From Gemmatimonadota bacterium (GTDB taxonomy: Bacteria; Gemmatimonadota; Gemmatimonadetes; Gemmatimonadales; GWC2-71-9), in contig QHUZ01000052.1 in NCBI GenBank assembly GCA_003223395.1, positions 25,822 to 89,821 on the forward strand: a DNA stretch of 64,000 nucleotides, in the 5' to 3' direction. A model generated the notes under the pieces. The model did not search any database. It had not been told where the DNA came from and saw only the letters and a program-made list of their open reading frames with translations. The position numbers and the translations under genes are program-made. Each line of letters begins with the position of its first letter. The first letter of the stretch is position 1. Of this stretch, positions 1 through 7,271 are shown piece by piece.

Positions 1-238
1 AGTCGTACGCATCGTCCACAATGGGCGTGAAGAAATCGACCGTCGCCACGATCGCGCGATCCGGTGTCAGCTGATACACGGCGGCGTCGTCCCGCGTCGA
101 AGCATCGACGAGGATGCGTGGATCGGTGATTGTCGGCACGTGGCGCAAGACCTGCGCCAACTCGGCGGGGCCGAGCTTGCAGGCTCAGCCGGCGCCGTGC
201 GAGTAGCTGGTGAGGCGCACGATGGATTGCGTGGACAT
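1..238 (-). CDS. selD: Selenide, water dikinase (selenophosphate synthetase), selenocysteine-containing, 5' part only
   Basis: SelD makes selenophosphate from selenide and ATP, the selenium donor for selenocysteine and selenouridine. From the ATG at 238 the frame reads YSHGAG, then TGA (185-187, codon 18), then ACKLGP, and stays open to the window edge with TRDDAAVYQL and DFFTPIVDDAYD. These match the SelD N-terminus and its nucleotide-binding region. In E. coli the equivalent of codon 18 is the catalytic Cys17, so TGA is read here as selenocysteine; Lys21 of the GxCK motif is kept. A stem-loop follows the TGA directly. The start lies 21 bp after the stop of the upstream thioredoxin-like gene, so it is probably last in that operon. 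An ordinary ORF caller would miss it. The rest lies outside the window. Confidence 0.9.
151..187 (-). promoter_or_regulatory. Putative bacterial SECIS element in selD mRNA
   Basis: Directly after the in-frame TGA the transcript can fold into a two-tier hairpin. The outer stem is CCTGC (183-179) with GCAGG (155-151); the inner stem is CTCGGC (175-170) with GCCGAG (166-161), closed by a CCC loop. A bSECIS, the SelB-binding element, is expected within about 40 nt 3' of the UGA with its upper stem roughly 10 nt downstream, and that geometry is met. The conserved loop guanine of the E. coli element is not obvious, so the fold is seen but SelB binding is inferred. Confidence 0.7.
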
Positions 239-259
239 CGTGCGCGGAAGATGAGGGGT

Positions 260-2263
260 CTACCGGAGCGCCGCTACCTCCGCGGGGACCCGATCCAGCT
301 CCCGATACTCGAAGCGCACGACTCCATCAGCGTCGAGGACAAAATAGGAGGGTGTGCCCCACTGGCTGAACGCGCGGCTCGCCTCCCGCCACGCGTCGGC
401 GTAGACGGGGAATGTGAGTTTCTGGTCCGCGAGGAACCGCTGCAAGTCGTCCGAGACGCGCTCGTCCGTGATCGTCACGATGGCCACACCCTGTTTCCGC
501 AGCCGACCGGTCAGACGCTCCAACGCGGGCAGCTCCTCCAACGACGGGCCGCAATGGCGGGACCAGAAGGCGACGAATGTCACGCGACCGCGCGTGAGCG
601 TGTCGAGGCGCACCGCGCTGCCACCGGCTCGTTCCAGCCGCGCTTCCGGAGGGAGGCCTCGACGGACCGCCATGTCCAGCAGGCGGCGGCGCATCTCGCT
701 GCGGCCCTCCTGAACGAGCCGCGCCCACTCGGCTGAGTCGACCGGGACTCCGGTGAGCTCCTCCGTCGCCGGATCGGCGGCCACAAGCCCCAGCAATCGA
801 AGGGCGCCCGCCGTGTCGCCGACTGAGAGTTGGATCTGCGCGACGCGGCGGAACAGTGTGACATCCCAACCCTCCCCCACGGCCAGCCGGAGTGTGTCGA
901 GACCCGCCGCCGTTCGGCCGCTCGCCACCAGCGCGTCGCCCAACGCGACCAGAATCTGGCGCGCGCTCGCGGCGTTGACGGCACGCTGCTCCTCCACGGT
1001 GCGCTCGAGCGCTCGCCGCGAGTCGTTCAGCATCTGAAGACCCTCGAGGTGGCGGCGCAACCGCCGCATGCCCTCCTCGCGGAGGGCGGGATAGCGCGTG
1101 AACACCGTCGCAATCCACGAAGAATCGCGCGGGTTCATCACGAGGTAGTGATCCGCCCAGCGCACGAGGCCCGCGGAATCTCCCACGCGCTGCGCCATGC
1201 TCCACCCCACGTTGACCAGGTTGCCGTGTGCCGGACCTGCTTCGTCCCACAGGCGGTCCAGGTCGGCCAGCGCCCGCACTGAGTCCTTGTCTTTCCACGC
1301 GCGGGCCCCGATGGCGAGCGCGCGATTTTGGACGGCCAATGGCGACGTAGGTGCCTCTCGCTCCAGGCGACTGCGCCAAAACGCCTCGCGGACGCTGTCT
1401 CCCACGTCCATGGCGTACCAGAACATGTCTCCGAGGTCGTCGCCTGTGAGGGACGCGCGACGCGCGAGCCGGTCGTGAAAGGCCTTCAGGCGGGTCCTGT
1501 GTCCGTCGAGAGCGCTGTCCAGGTGCGATTGACCGAGCACATACTTCTCGTAAAAGAACAGGTTCGACCAGCTGCCGACGCGGTCGGGATACAGGGCTGC
1601 CACCTGACGCGCCGTCTCGTAGCCCTCTTCCCAGTTCCGACCCATCATGTCGTTTTCACGCTGCTTCAGGGCGTCGAACGTCGGCCGGCCCTCGGGGTCG
1701 TGGACCAGCAGTTCCCATAAGCGACGTCCGTTGCTGTCAACGATCCGGCCGTCCGCGTCCTCCACCGCGAAGGCGGCGTACACGACCGAGTCCGGCAAGC
1801 GAAGGTTGGTTCGGAACAATCCGCCTCCGGCGCGCGTCAGCTGAGCGGCGACTGCCTGCCTCGTCGTGCGCTGGTAGGCGTCGTCACGCGTGCTGCGGTA
1901 ACGCACTCTGAGGATGAGCCGGTCGCGGCCGGTAAGAGTGCTGGGCGCGCGATATGTGACCTGCACCGTCGCGCCAGCGCGAGGCGTCGCCGGCGTGAAT
2001 GTGAGCTCACCTTGGATATCGCCCGCTGTCAGCGTTGCCGCCGGCCAGGCGAACCAAAGTCCTGCGCCTGCTGCAAGAACCAGAACGGCTGCTGCGGCGA
2101 CTCGCCAGCGGGCTGACGCACGGAGCGGATCGGCGAGCGGCAGAATGACGTGCTCGTTGGCCGCGAGGCGCTCGTGAATGCGCTCGAGCAGGTCGGGGGA
2201 CGCCGCTGCACTCGGCAACCGAGCGATCGCCGTCTTCATCTCGTGGATCCAGGAATCGTTCAC
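260..2263 (-). CDS. Anti-sigma-like transmembrane protein with TPR-like region and C-terminal TlpA/thioredoxin-like domain (CGPS)
   Basis: A 667-residue protein whose GTG start overlaps the stop of the ECF sigma gene (GTGA), the usual place of an anti-sigma factor. A cytoplasmic segment of about 50 residues is followed by one membrane span (about 52-73). A long periplasmic part has a beta-rich region (about 80-190), helical TPR-like repeats (about 210-530), and a TlpA/ResA-like domain at the C-terminus with FWSRHCGPS and a cis-proline GTPS motif. The redox motif is C571-G-P-S, so the resolving cysteine of CxxC is serine, which argues against a plain dithiol reductase. A GGGAGGTGGAG sequence precedes the start. 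Its role as redox-sensing anti-sigma factor is inferred. selD follows after 21 bp. Confidence 0.75.
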   Translation of the reverse strand: MNDSWIHEMKTAIARLPSAAASPDLLERIHERLAANEHVILPLADPLRASARWRVAAAAVLVLAAGAGLWFAWPAATLTAGDIQGELTFTPATPRAGATVQVTYRAPSTLTGRDRLILRVRYRSTRDDAYQRTTRQAVAAQLTRAGGGLFRTNLRLPDSVVYAAFAVEDADGRIVDSNGRRLWELLVHDPEGRPTFDALKQRENDMMGRNWEEGYETARQVAALYPDRVGSWSNLFFYEKYVLGQSHLDSALDGHRTRLKAFHDRLARRASLTGDDLGDMFWYAMDVGDSVREAFWRSRLEREAPTSPLAVQNRALAIGARAWKDKDSVRALADLDRLWDEAGPAHGNLVNVGWSMAQRVGDSAGLVRWADHYLVMNPRDSSWIATVFTRYPALREEGMRRLRRHLEGLQMLNDSRRALERTVEEQRAVNAASARQILVALGDALVASGRTAAGLDTLRLAVGEGWDVTLFRRVAQIQLSVGDTAGALRLLGLVAADPATEELTGVPVDSAEWARLVQEGRSEMRRRLLDMAVRRGLPPEARLERAGGSAVRLDTLTRGRVTFVAFWSRHCGPSLEELPALERLTGRLRKQGVAIVTITDERVSDDLQRFLADQKLTFPVYADAWREASRAFSQWGTPSYFVLDADGVVRFEYRELDRVPAEVAALR

Positions 2264-2817
2264 GCTCCACCTCCCAACGCACGCCGCAGCGCGCGCACCG
2301 CGCGGTGCAACCGCACCTCACTCGTTCCCGTGCGGATGCCGAGCAACCTCCCGATCTCCGCGTGGGAGAATCCCTCGACCTCCTTCAGCACGAACACCAT
2401 TCGCAGGTCGTCCGGAAGTGCGGCGATGGCGCCTTCGAGATCCCAGCGAACTTCAGGCGTTTCTGACACGGCGGTTTGCTCACCGGCGAGATCGAGAGCG
2501 ACCTCATGCCGGCGGGTGCGTCGCCGAACCCGGTCGAGAGCCAGCCGCACCGTCACGGTGCGCAACCACGCACCGAAGCTGCCTCGCTCGGCGTAACGCC
2601 GAACCGCCATTGGCAAACCCACGAACAAATCCTGCACGACATCCTCCGCGTCGACGGCAGATCCCGTTATGCGACGCGCGAGATTCAAGAGCGCACTTGC
2701 GTGCCGGTGGAAGAGGGCATCCAGCGCGTCCAGATCACCGGTAGACAAGCGCTGAACGAGCGCCGCATCGTCGGAGCGTTCACTCGCGAATGGAATCGAC
2801 GGCTCTGATACTGGCAC
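2260..2817 (-). CDS. ECF-family RNA polymerase sigma factor
   Basis: A 185-residue sigma factor of the extracytoplasmic function group. The region 2 core lies at about 25-90 (LFHRHASALLNLARRI, then DAEDVVQDLF for -10 recognition). The region 4 helix-turn-helix lies at about 125-180 (LPDDLRMVFVLKEVEGFSH, AEIGRLLGI). Regions 1 and 3 are absent, as normal for the group. Translation from GTG at 2817 is the only reasonable option. Its last codons overlap the next gene, a membrane protein, which suggests a sigma/anti-sigma pair responding to an envelope or redox signal and probably also driving selD transcription. Confidence 0.92.
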   Translation of the reverse strand: MPVSEPSIPFASERSDDAALVQRLSTGDLDALDALFHRHASALLNLARRITGSAVDAEDVVQDLFVGLPMAVRRYAERGSFGAWLRTVTVRLALDRVRRRTRRHEVALDLAGEQTAVSETPEVRWDLEGAIAALPDDLRMVFVLKEVEGFSHAEIGRLLGIRTGTSEVRLHRAVRALRRALGGGA

Positions 2818-2837
2818 AGCGGTCTCTTAGAAGAGAA

Positions 2838-2863
2838 ACGTACGGCGGGGAGGAAACCTTACA
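2838..2863 (-). promoter_or_regulatory. Possible autoregulatory ECF promoter
   Basis: In the 58-bp gap upstream of the sigma gene the minus strand shows TGTAAGGTTT, then about 10 bp, then CGTACG. TGTAA-type -35 and CGT-type -10 elements are common in promoters used by ECF factors, and autoregulation is usual for them. The match is by eye and only suggestive. Confidence 0.3.
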
Positions 2864-2875
2864 GGTCGAAGATAC

Positions 2876-3250
2876 CTACGAGAGGCGCCAGGCGAGCAGG
2901 GACCCGGCCACAAGATATCGGACAATGTCGAAACACGTGCCAGCGATCACGACCCGGGGGGGCACGGGATCCTGACCCCACCTCGGGCCGCTCGCGAGCC
3001 CACCAAGCAAAAGGAAGAGCAGCCACCACTCACTGCTGCCCAATGAGTCGAACCACAACGAGGCGAGCAGCGTCAAAAGACCCGCTTCGATGACACGCCA
3101 TCTCAAGACGCGCAGACGAGTGGCGGTATAAACCGGTCCGGTAGGAGGCAGTTGCGTCAGCTTGGCGATGAGATAGCCGCTTGCAAACGTCGTCATGACA
3201 AAGCAGATGACGATCAGGAGCCACGCGACGACTAGCCGGCCGAGCGTCAC
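2876..3250 (-). CDS. Small integral membrane protein, unknown function
   Basis: A 124-residue protein starting at GTG 3250, one base after the stop of the D-aminoacylase-like gene, so probably co-transcribed. Hydrophobic segments at about 6-30, 52-70, 74-88 and 100-121 suggest four membrane spans with short loops. I recognise no catalytic motif or family. Confidence 0.65.
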   Translation of the reverse strand: MTLGRLVVAWLLIVICFVMTTFASGYLIAKLTQLPPTGPVYTATRLRVLRWRVIEAGLLTLLASLWFDSLGSSEWWLLFLLLGGLASGPRWGQDPVPPRVVIAGTCFDIVRYLVAGSLLAWRLS

Positions 3251-3251
3251 C

Positions 3252-4958
3252 CTAGCGCGACCCGCGGTATCCTGGACCCCGGAGTCCCCGACCCGGACGC
3301 GCGTCCGTCATCTGCCCATGCTTCAAAACCATGCGCCCATTCACGAACACGTACTCGATGCCGACCGAAGTCTGGTGCGGCTGCTCGAACGTCGCGCGGT
3401 CGATCACGGTGACCGGATTGAACACGGTGATGTCGGCGTACATCCCGGGTCGCAACAGGCCGCGATCGGCGAGACCGACGCGCTGCGCCGCGAGCGACGT
3501 CATCTTCCGCACTGCGAACTCCAGCGGGAACAGCTTCAGATCGCGTGAGTAGCGGCCGAGGATGCGCGGAAAACTGCCGTAGGCGCGCGGGTGCGCGGAC
3601 TGCGTGCCGAGCGGTCCGTCGGGCGCCACGCCGCCGAAATCGGTATTCACCGCCATCCACCACTGTTTCATCCCGGCCTGCACGTCGGGCTCATTCATGA
3701 TTGCATAGACTGCGTCGGTGCGATGACCGCCTTCGGCGAGGACGATGTCGAAGACCGTCTCGACCGTATCCCGATGGTGCATCGCGGCAATCTGGGCGAC
3801 CGTCTTGCCCTGCATGTAGCGCAACGAATCCTGAAACGTGCCGGTGATCAGAACGCCGGTGCCGCCGCCCGCCGCGACGAAGAAGCTTTCCGTCTGTGGG
3901 TTGACGATTTCTCGGTGCAGCCGGGTGCGGGTCGCTGGATCGCGCAGCCGGATGAGCAGCGAGTCCCAGCCTCCACTCTCGGCCCACGTAGGAATCGACG
4001 CATCGAGTGAGGTCGCGGCGCGGATATACGGATACTGGTCAGCAGTCACGTCGAGCCCGGCCGCACGCGCGGAATCGATTTTCGCGAGCACGCGGGGCAT
4101 CTGTCCCCAGCTTCGACGTCCCGAGAGCTTGAGATGCGACACCTCGGCCGGAATCTGCGCTTCCTTGGCGATCCGGAAGACTTCGTTCAGCGCCTCGTCG
4201 ATATGCTGGCCTTCATCCCGCATGTGGGACGCATAGATGCCGCCGTGCCGGCTGGCGGCGCGCGCGAGCGCGATCAGCTCGTCGGTCTTGGAATAGCTCG
4301 CGGGCGCGTATTCGAGCGCCGTCCACACGCCCAGCGCGCCTTGCTCCATCAGCGTGTCGACGATCGCCGTCATGTGCGCGAGCTCCGCCGGAGTCGGGTC
4401 GCGATTCTCATTGCCGACCACAGCGAGGCGCACCTGCGTCGCGCCGACGAAGGTCGCGATGTTGAGCGCCACGCGTTGCCGCTCGAGCTGTGCGAAGTAG
4501 CCGTTCAAGTCACGCCAGTCTTCGCGGTAATGCCATTTCTTCATGGCGTCGGAATCGTCCTGCACCAGCCTGTCGGTGAGCGGCGCGACCGAGCCGCCCT
4601 CGCCCGTCACTTCCGTCGTGATGCCCTGCGTCACCTTCGAGAAGACGCGGTTGTCGATCAGCGCGTTGATCTCGGACTGGCCCATCATGTCGATGAAGCC
4701 GGGGGCGACGACGAGCCCGCTCACGTCCACTGTGTCCTTCGCCGTCGCGGTGCCGAGAAAACCGACTGCAGCGACGCGGTCTCCGCGGATCGCGACGTCG
4801 CCGCGGTAGCGCGGGTTGCCGCTGCCGTCGATGATCCAGCCGCCCTTCAGGACCACGTCGTAAGGCCCGTCGGCGCTATGCGCCGGCGTTCCCCTCCCGC
4901 AGCCGGTGAGCAATAAGAGGAGGAGCAGACGGCCGATGGCCGATGGCGTTGTTGTCAT
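3252..4958 (-). CDS. N-acyl-D-amino-acid deacylase (D-aminoacylase)-family lipoprotein lacking the HxH motif
   Basis: A 568-residue amidohydrolase-superfamily protein. The N-terminus MTTTPSAIGR-L7-TGC is a lipoprotein signal with Cys20 as lipidation site. The N-terminal beta sandwich (DVVLKGGWIIDGSGNP) and stretches such as LEYAPASYSKTDELIALA and GGIYASHMRDEG are typical of D-aminoacylases, which hydrolyse N-acyl-D-amino acids or D-aminoacyl peptides. After APGFID, where the family usually has an HxH metal motif, this protein reads MMGQSE, so its metal site differs. It starts at ATG 4958, overlapping the stop of the upstream amidohydrolase (ATGA); ATG 4964 is an alternative. Substrate unknown. 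The pair probably scavenges peptides or N-acyl compounds at the envelope. Confidence 0.85.
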   Translation of the reverse strand: MTTTPSAIGRLLLLLLLTGCGRGTPAHSADGPYDVVLKGGWIIDGSGNPRYRGDVAIRGDRVAAVGFLGTATAKDTVDVSGLVVAPGFIDMMGQSEINALIDNRVFSKVTQGITTEVTGEGGSVAPLTDRLVQDDSDAMKKWHYREDWRDLNGYFAQLERQRVALNIATFVGATQVRLAVVGNENRDPTPAELAHMTAIVDTLMEQGALGVWTALEYAPASYSKTDELIALARAASRHGGIYASHMRDEGQHIDEALNEVFRIAKEAQIPAEVSHLKLSGRRSWGQMPRVLAKIDSARAAGLDVTADQYPYIRAATSLDASIPTWAESGGWDSLLIRLRDPATRTRLHREIVNPQTESFFVAAGGGTGVLITGTFQDSLRYMQGKTVAQIAAMHHRDTVETVFDIVLAEGGHRTDAVYAIMNEPDVQAGMKQWWMAVNTDFGGVAPDGPLGTQSAHPRAYGSFPRILGRYSRDLKLFPLEFAVRKMTSLAAQRVGLADRGLLRPGMYADITVFNPVTVIDRATFEQPHQTSVGIEYVFVNGRMVLKHGQMTDARPGRGLRGPGYRGSR

Positions 4959-6337
4959 TTCCATGTCGCTCTCAGGGAGTCCGGCCGGATCATCCGGCCG
5001 CGGATCATGACCAGCGCGATGTTGCGCGTGGCCGCGATGTTGCTGATGGGGTTGCCGTTGAGCACCACGAGGTCGGCGACTTTGCCGGGCGCGAGCATGC
5101 CGAGTGAATCCGCATGCAACAGCTGCGCGCCGCGGCGCGTGGCGGCGGTGATCGCTTCGAGCGGCGTGAGCCCGGCGCCGACCAGCAGCGCCATCTCTTC
5201 GTGCAGCGAATACCCGGGAATCAGCAGTTGATTGGCGGCGTCCGAGCCCGCCGCAATCGCGCCGCCGGCCCGCTTGTACTCGCGGACGAATTGATCCTGC
5301 CGCCGGCGCGAGCGCCGGAACGCGTCGAAATCCGCCGAGCGCCATCCGGTGCGGCGCAGCAGGCTGGGCACGTTGCGGACACTCTGGGCGCTCTCGGGCA
5401 CGTCCTCCATCCCGGGGCGCGTGAGCAGAATCGGGTTATCGAGCCGGGCAAGCATGTCGTGCACCACCAGCGTGGGGACGATCGCGACCTTCGTCTGCGC
5501 GAGCGCGCGCGCGGTGCGGGCGATGGTGCTCGAATCGAGGCTCGCCCAGCCCTTTTCTTCAACCGTCCAACCGGTCAGGAAGCTGGTGTGCGCGTTTGCG
5601 TAGGTCTGGTCGCCCGTGGCGGCCTGGACGACGCCGGCCATGTGCTCGATCGAGATGACGCCCATGCGCGCCGCTGTCAACGCGTCGGTTTTCCCCAGGT
5701 GCGCCGCTACCGGTAGATGGAGTTTCTCCGCCTCGTCGAGCAGCGGCCGCAGCAGGCTTGGCGTGATCTTCGTGTAGACCTTGAGGTAATCCACGCCGGC
5801 GACGGCATGTTGATCGACCGCGCGCCGTGCCTGGTCCGGCGTCGCGACGCCCGTTGCGTTGGGATAGGTCGTCGGCGTGCCGTCGATCATGGCGCCCGCG
5901 CTGAACATGCGCGGGCCCAGGATCGATCCGAGATTCAGCTCGTTCTTGAGCGTGAGCACGGTGTCGGTGCCGCCGTGCAGATCGCGCACGGTCGTGACGC
6001 CCCACGCGACGTAGCGTCCCGTCGCCCACCGCTCCACATGGGCGTGTGCATCGATCAGACCCGGGATGATGGTCTTGCCGACCAGGTTGATGCGCTCGGC
6101 GTTCGTCGGAACCGGGATTTCGTTGACGCGGGCGATCGTTTCGATGTGCCCGTTGCGAATGATGATCAGGGCGTCCCGCTTCGGCGCGCCACCCGCACCG
6201 TCGATCAGCGTCGCGCCCTCGAGCGCGATGACGCGATCCCGGGTGACGCCCAACCTTTCGCCGACCTTGCTGCAACTGGCAACCAGCACGAGTCCCAGCA
6301 GAACGGCCGTCCGGCCGTGAGGCCGTCCGGCCGTCAT
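4955..6337 (-). CDS. Amidohydrolase-family lipoprotein (imidazolonepropionase/prolidase-like)
   Basis: A 460-residue metal-dependent hydrolase of the amidohydrolase superfamily. It carries a lipoprotein signal ending VASC (Cys22). Metal-binding landmarks are all present: GLIDAHAH (His98, His100), DYLKVYTK (probable carboxylated Lys), AAHLGKT, SIEHMAG and AGSDAANQL (catalytic Asp). The C-terminal beta-sandwich return is APGKVADLVVLNGNP. Relatives act on Xaa-Pro dipeptides, cyclic imides or similar, so substrate cannot be assigned. Both ends overlap neighbours by 4 nt (ATGA type), placing it in the middle of a lipoprotein/amidohydrolase operon. Confidence 0.88.
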   Translation of the reverse strand: MTAGRPHGRTAVLLGLVLVASCSKVGERLGVTRDRVIALEGATLIDGAGGAPKRDALIIIRNGHIETIARVNEIPVPTNAERINLVGKTIIPGLIDAHAHVERWATGRYVAWGVTTVRDLHGGTDTVLTLKNELNLGSILGPRMFSAGAMIDGTPTTYPNATGVATPDQARRAVDQHAVAGVDYLKVYTKITPSLLRPLLDEAEKLHLPVAAHLGKTDALTAARMGVISIEHMAGVVQAATGDQTYANAHTSFLTGWTVEEKGWASLDSSTIARTARALAQTKVAIVPTLVVHDMLARLDNPILLTRPGMEDVPESAQSVRNVPSLLRRTGWRSADFDAFRRSRRRQDQFVREYKRAGGAIAAGSDAANQLLIPGYSLHEEMALLVGAGLTPLEAITAATRRGAQLLHADSLGMLAPGKVADLVVLNGNPISNIAATRNIALVMIRGRMIRPDSLRATWK

Positions 6338-6783
6338 TTCGAATCCGATGACGTGTGGTCGTGCAAGATCCGCCAGCGATCTCCCTGCCGTTGGAGCACC
6401 AAGGTAAACGGTCCGCTGGCGACCACCGAATCCCGCTTCGACAACTTGAACCGGGCAGTTGCATATGCGAAATCGGGTGTGAGCACGCGCACGCGCAGCT
6501 CATCAAACGAAAGCGAATCCCGCGACTTCCCCGGTGCGAAGTAGTTCGCCTGGTACCGATCGTACATCTTCTGCCAGCCGTACATGACATGACCGCCTGC
6601 CATGTAGCTGGTCAACGAGTCGTTCGCGTAGTCGCCCATGAAGCCGGTGAGATCGCCACGATTCCAATCGGACGCCGAGCGCTGCAGCATCGCGGCGATT
6701 TCTTTCGGTGGATCGCCGAGCGGAATTGCGGGGGCTCGGCACGCGATCAGTGCCACGAGTACGGCGTACGGCGCACGGCGCAC
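6334..6783 (-). CDS. Small lipoprotein with SnoaL/DUF4440-like (NTF2 fold) domain
   Basis: A 149-residue protein. I chose the GTG at 6783 because TAGGAGG sits six bases before it and the product then opens with a lipoprotein signal (VRRAPYAVLVALIAC, Cys15). The mature part (about 25-148), with MLQRSASDWNRGDL, YANDSL and GDRWRILHDHTS, resembles the DUF4440/ketosteroid isomerase-like fold, often found in secreted proteins next to hydrolases. The signal peptide codons VRRAPYAV lie in a half copy of a GTGCGCCGT repeat seen elsewhere in this window. It overlaps the downstream amidohydrolase by 4 nt. Confidence 0.75.
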   Translation of the reverse strand: MRRAPYAVLVALIACRAPAIPLGDPPKEIAAMLQRSASDWNRGDLTGFMGDYANDSLTSYMAGGHVMYGWQKMYDRYQANYFAPGKSRDSLSFDELRVRVLTPDFAYATARFKLSKRDSVVASGPFTLVLQRQGDRWRILHDHTSSDSK

Positions 6784-6802
6784 GATTTGCCTCCTAACGT
6801 GG

Positions 6803-6837
6803 CCCGCGGGAGCGTCTCGTCGAGACGCTCCCGCGGG
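6803..6837. terminator. Long GC-rich hairpin between two minus-strand genes
   Basis: A near-perfect inverted repeat with 17-nt arms (left arm begins CCCGCGGGAGCG) around a single T. It folds as a 16-bp stem with a 3-nt loop. It follows the Lys-rich protein gene and precedes the lipoprotein gene, so it could end or attenuate transcription. No T-tract follows on either strand, so a rho-independent terminator is not certain and an isolated REP-like palindrome is possible. Confidence 0.45.
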
Positions 6838-6854
6838 TGACATAGCGAACGGTG

Positions 6855-7097
6855 TTAGCGGCGGCGTTTCTTCTTGCCTGCCTTTTTCTTTTTCGCCGGC
6901 TTCTTCCGTGCCTTCGGCCGCGCCTTCTTCTTGGCGGCTTTCTTTTTCTTCTTGGCCTTCGGCTTGGAAGATGGGCGCGAGTCTTCGTCCGGCATCGACG
7001 ATGGCATCGGCGCAGGCGTGGGCGCCGACGGGAACATCGGCTCCATGAAGCCCGGTCCGGGCCAACTACTCTCCGTTACATCCATCTGCTCAAGCAT
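6855..7097 (-). CDS. Small Lys-rich histone H1-like protein
   Basis: An 80-residue protein with good initiation (TAGGAGAAGATCCG before ATG 7097). Residues 1-45 are acidic to neutral with many Met and Pro. Residues 46-80 are almost entirely Lys, Ala, Arg and Pro in KKKAAKKKARPK-style repeats, like the tails of eukaryotic H1 and bacterial Hc1/BpH2-like proteins. Nonspecific nucleic-acid binding is likely from composition, but the acidic N-terminal half has no known fold. It is transcribed away from the Ig-like surface protein gene across a 174-bp gap. Confidence 0.7.
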   Translation of the reverse strand: MLEQMDVTESSWPGPGFMEPMFPSAPTPAPMPSSMPDEDSRPSSKPKAKKKKKAAKKKARPKARKKPAKKKKAGKKKRRR

Positions 7098-7271
7098 CGG
7101 ATCTTCTCCTATGCTGATAGGTGCGGGGGCGTCGTGGGTGGCCTATAGCTTACCGCGGGATTCAGACCTCGCAAGTGACACGGACTACCGCGTTTTAGGT
7201 CCCCGCTGGTGGGGGCGATTGTGACAAGTTGGCTTGACAACGGCATTTAGCCGGACACACATTCGCCACCC

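Noticed and set aside
140..736. A 198-codon plus-strand frame at the window start.
   Set aside because: Covers selD and the thioredoxin-like gene in antisense; no start signal or domain.
4965..5345. Longer N-terminus for the D-aminoacylase-like gene.
   Set aside because: The extension lies inside the upstream amidohydrolase gene and would bury a clear lipoprotein signal.
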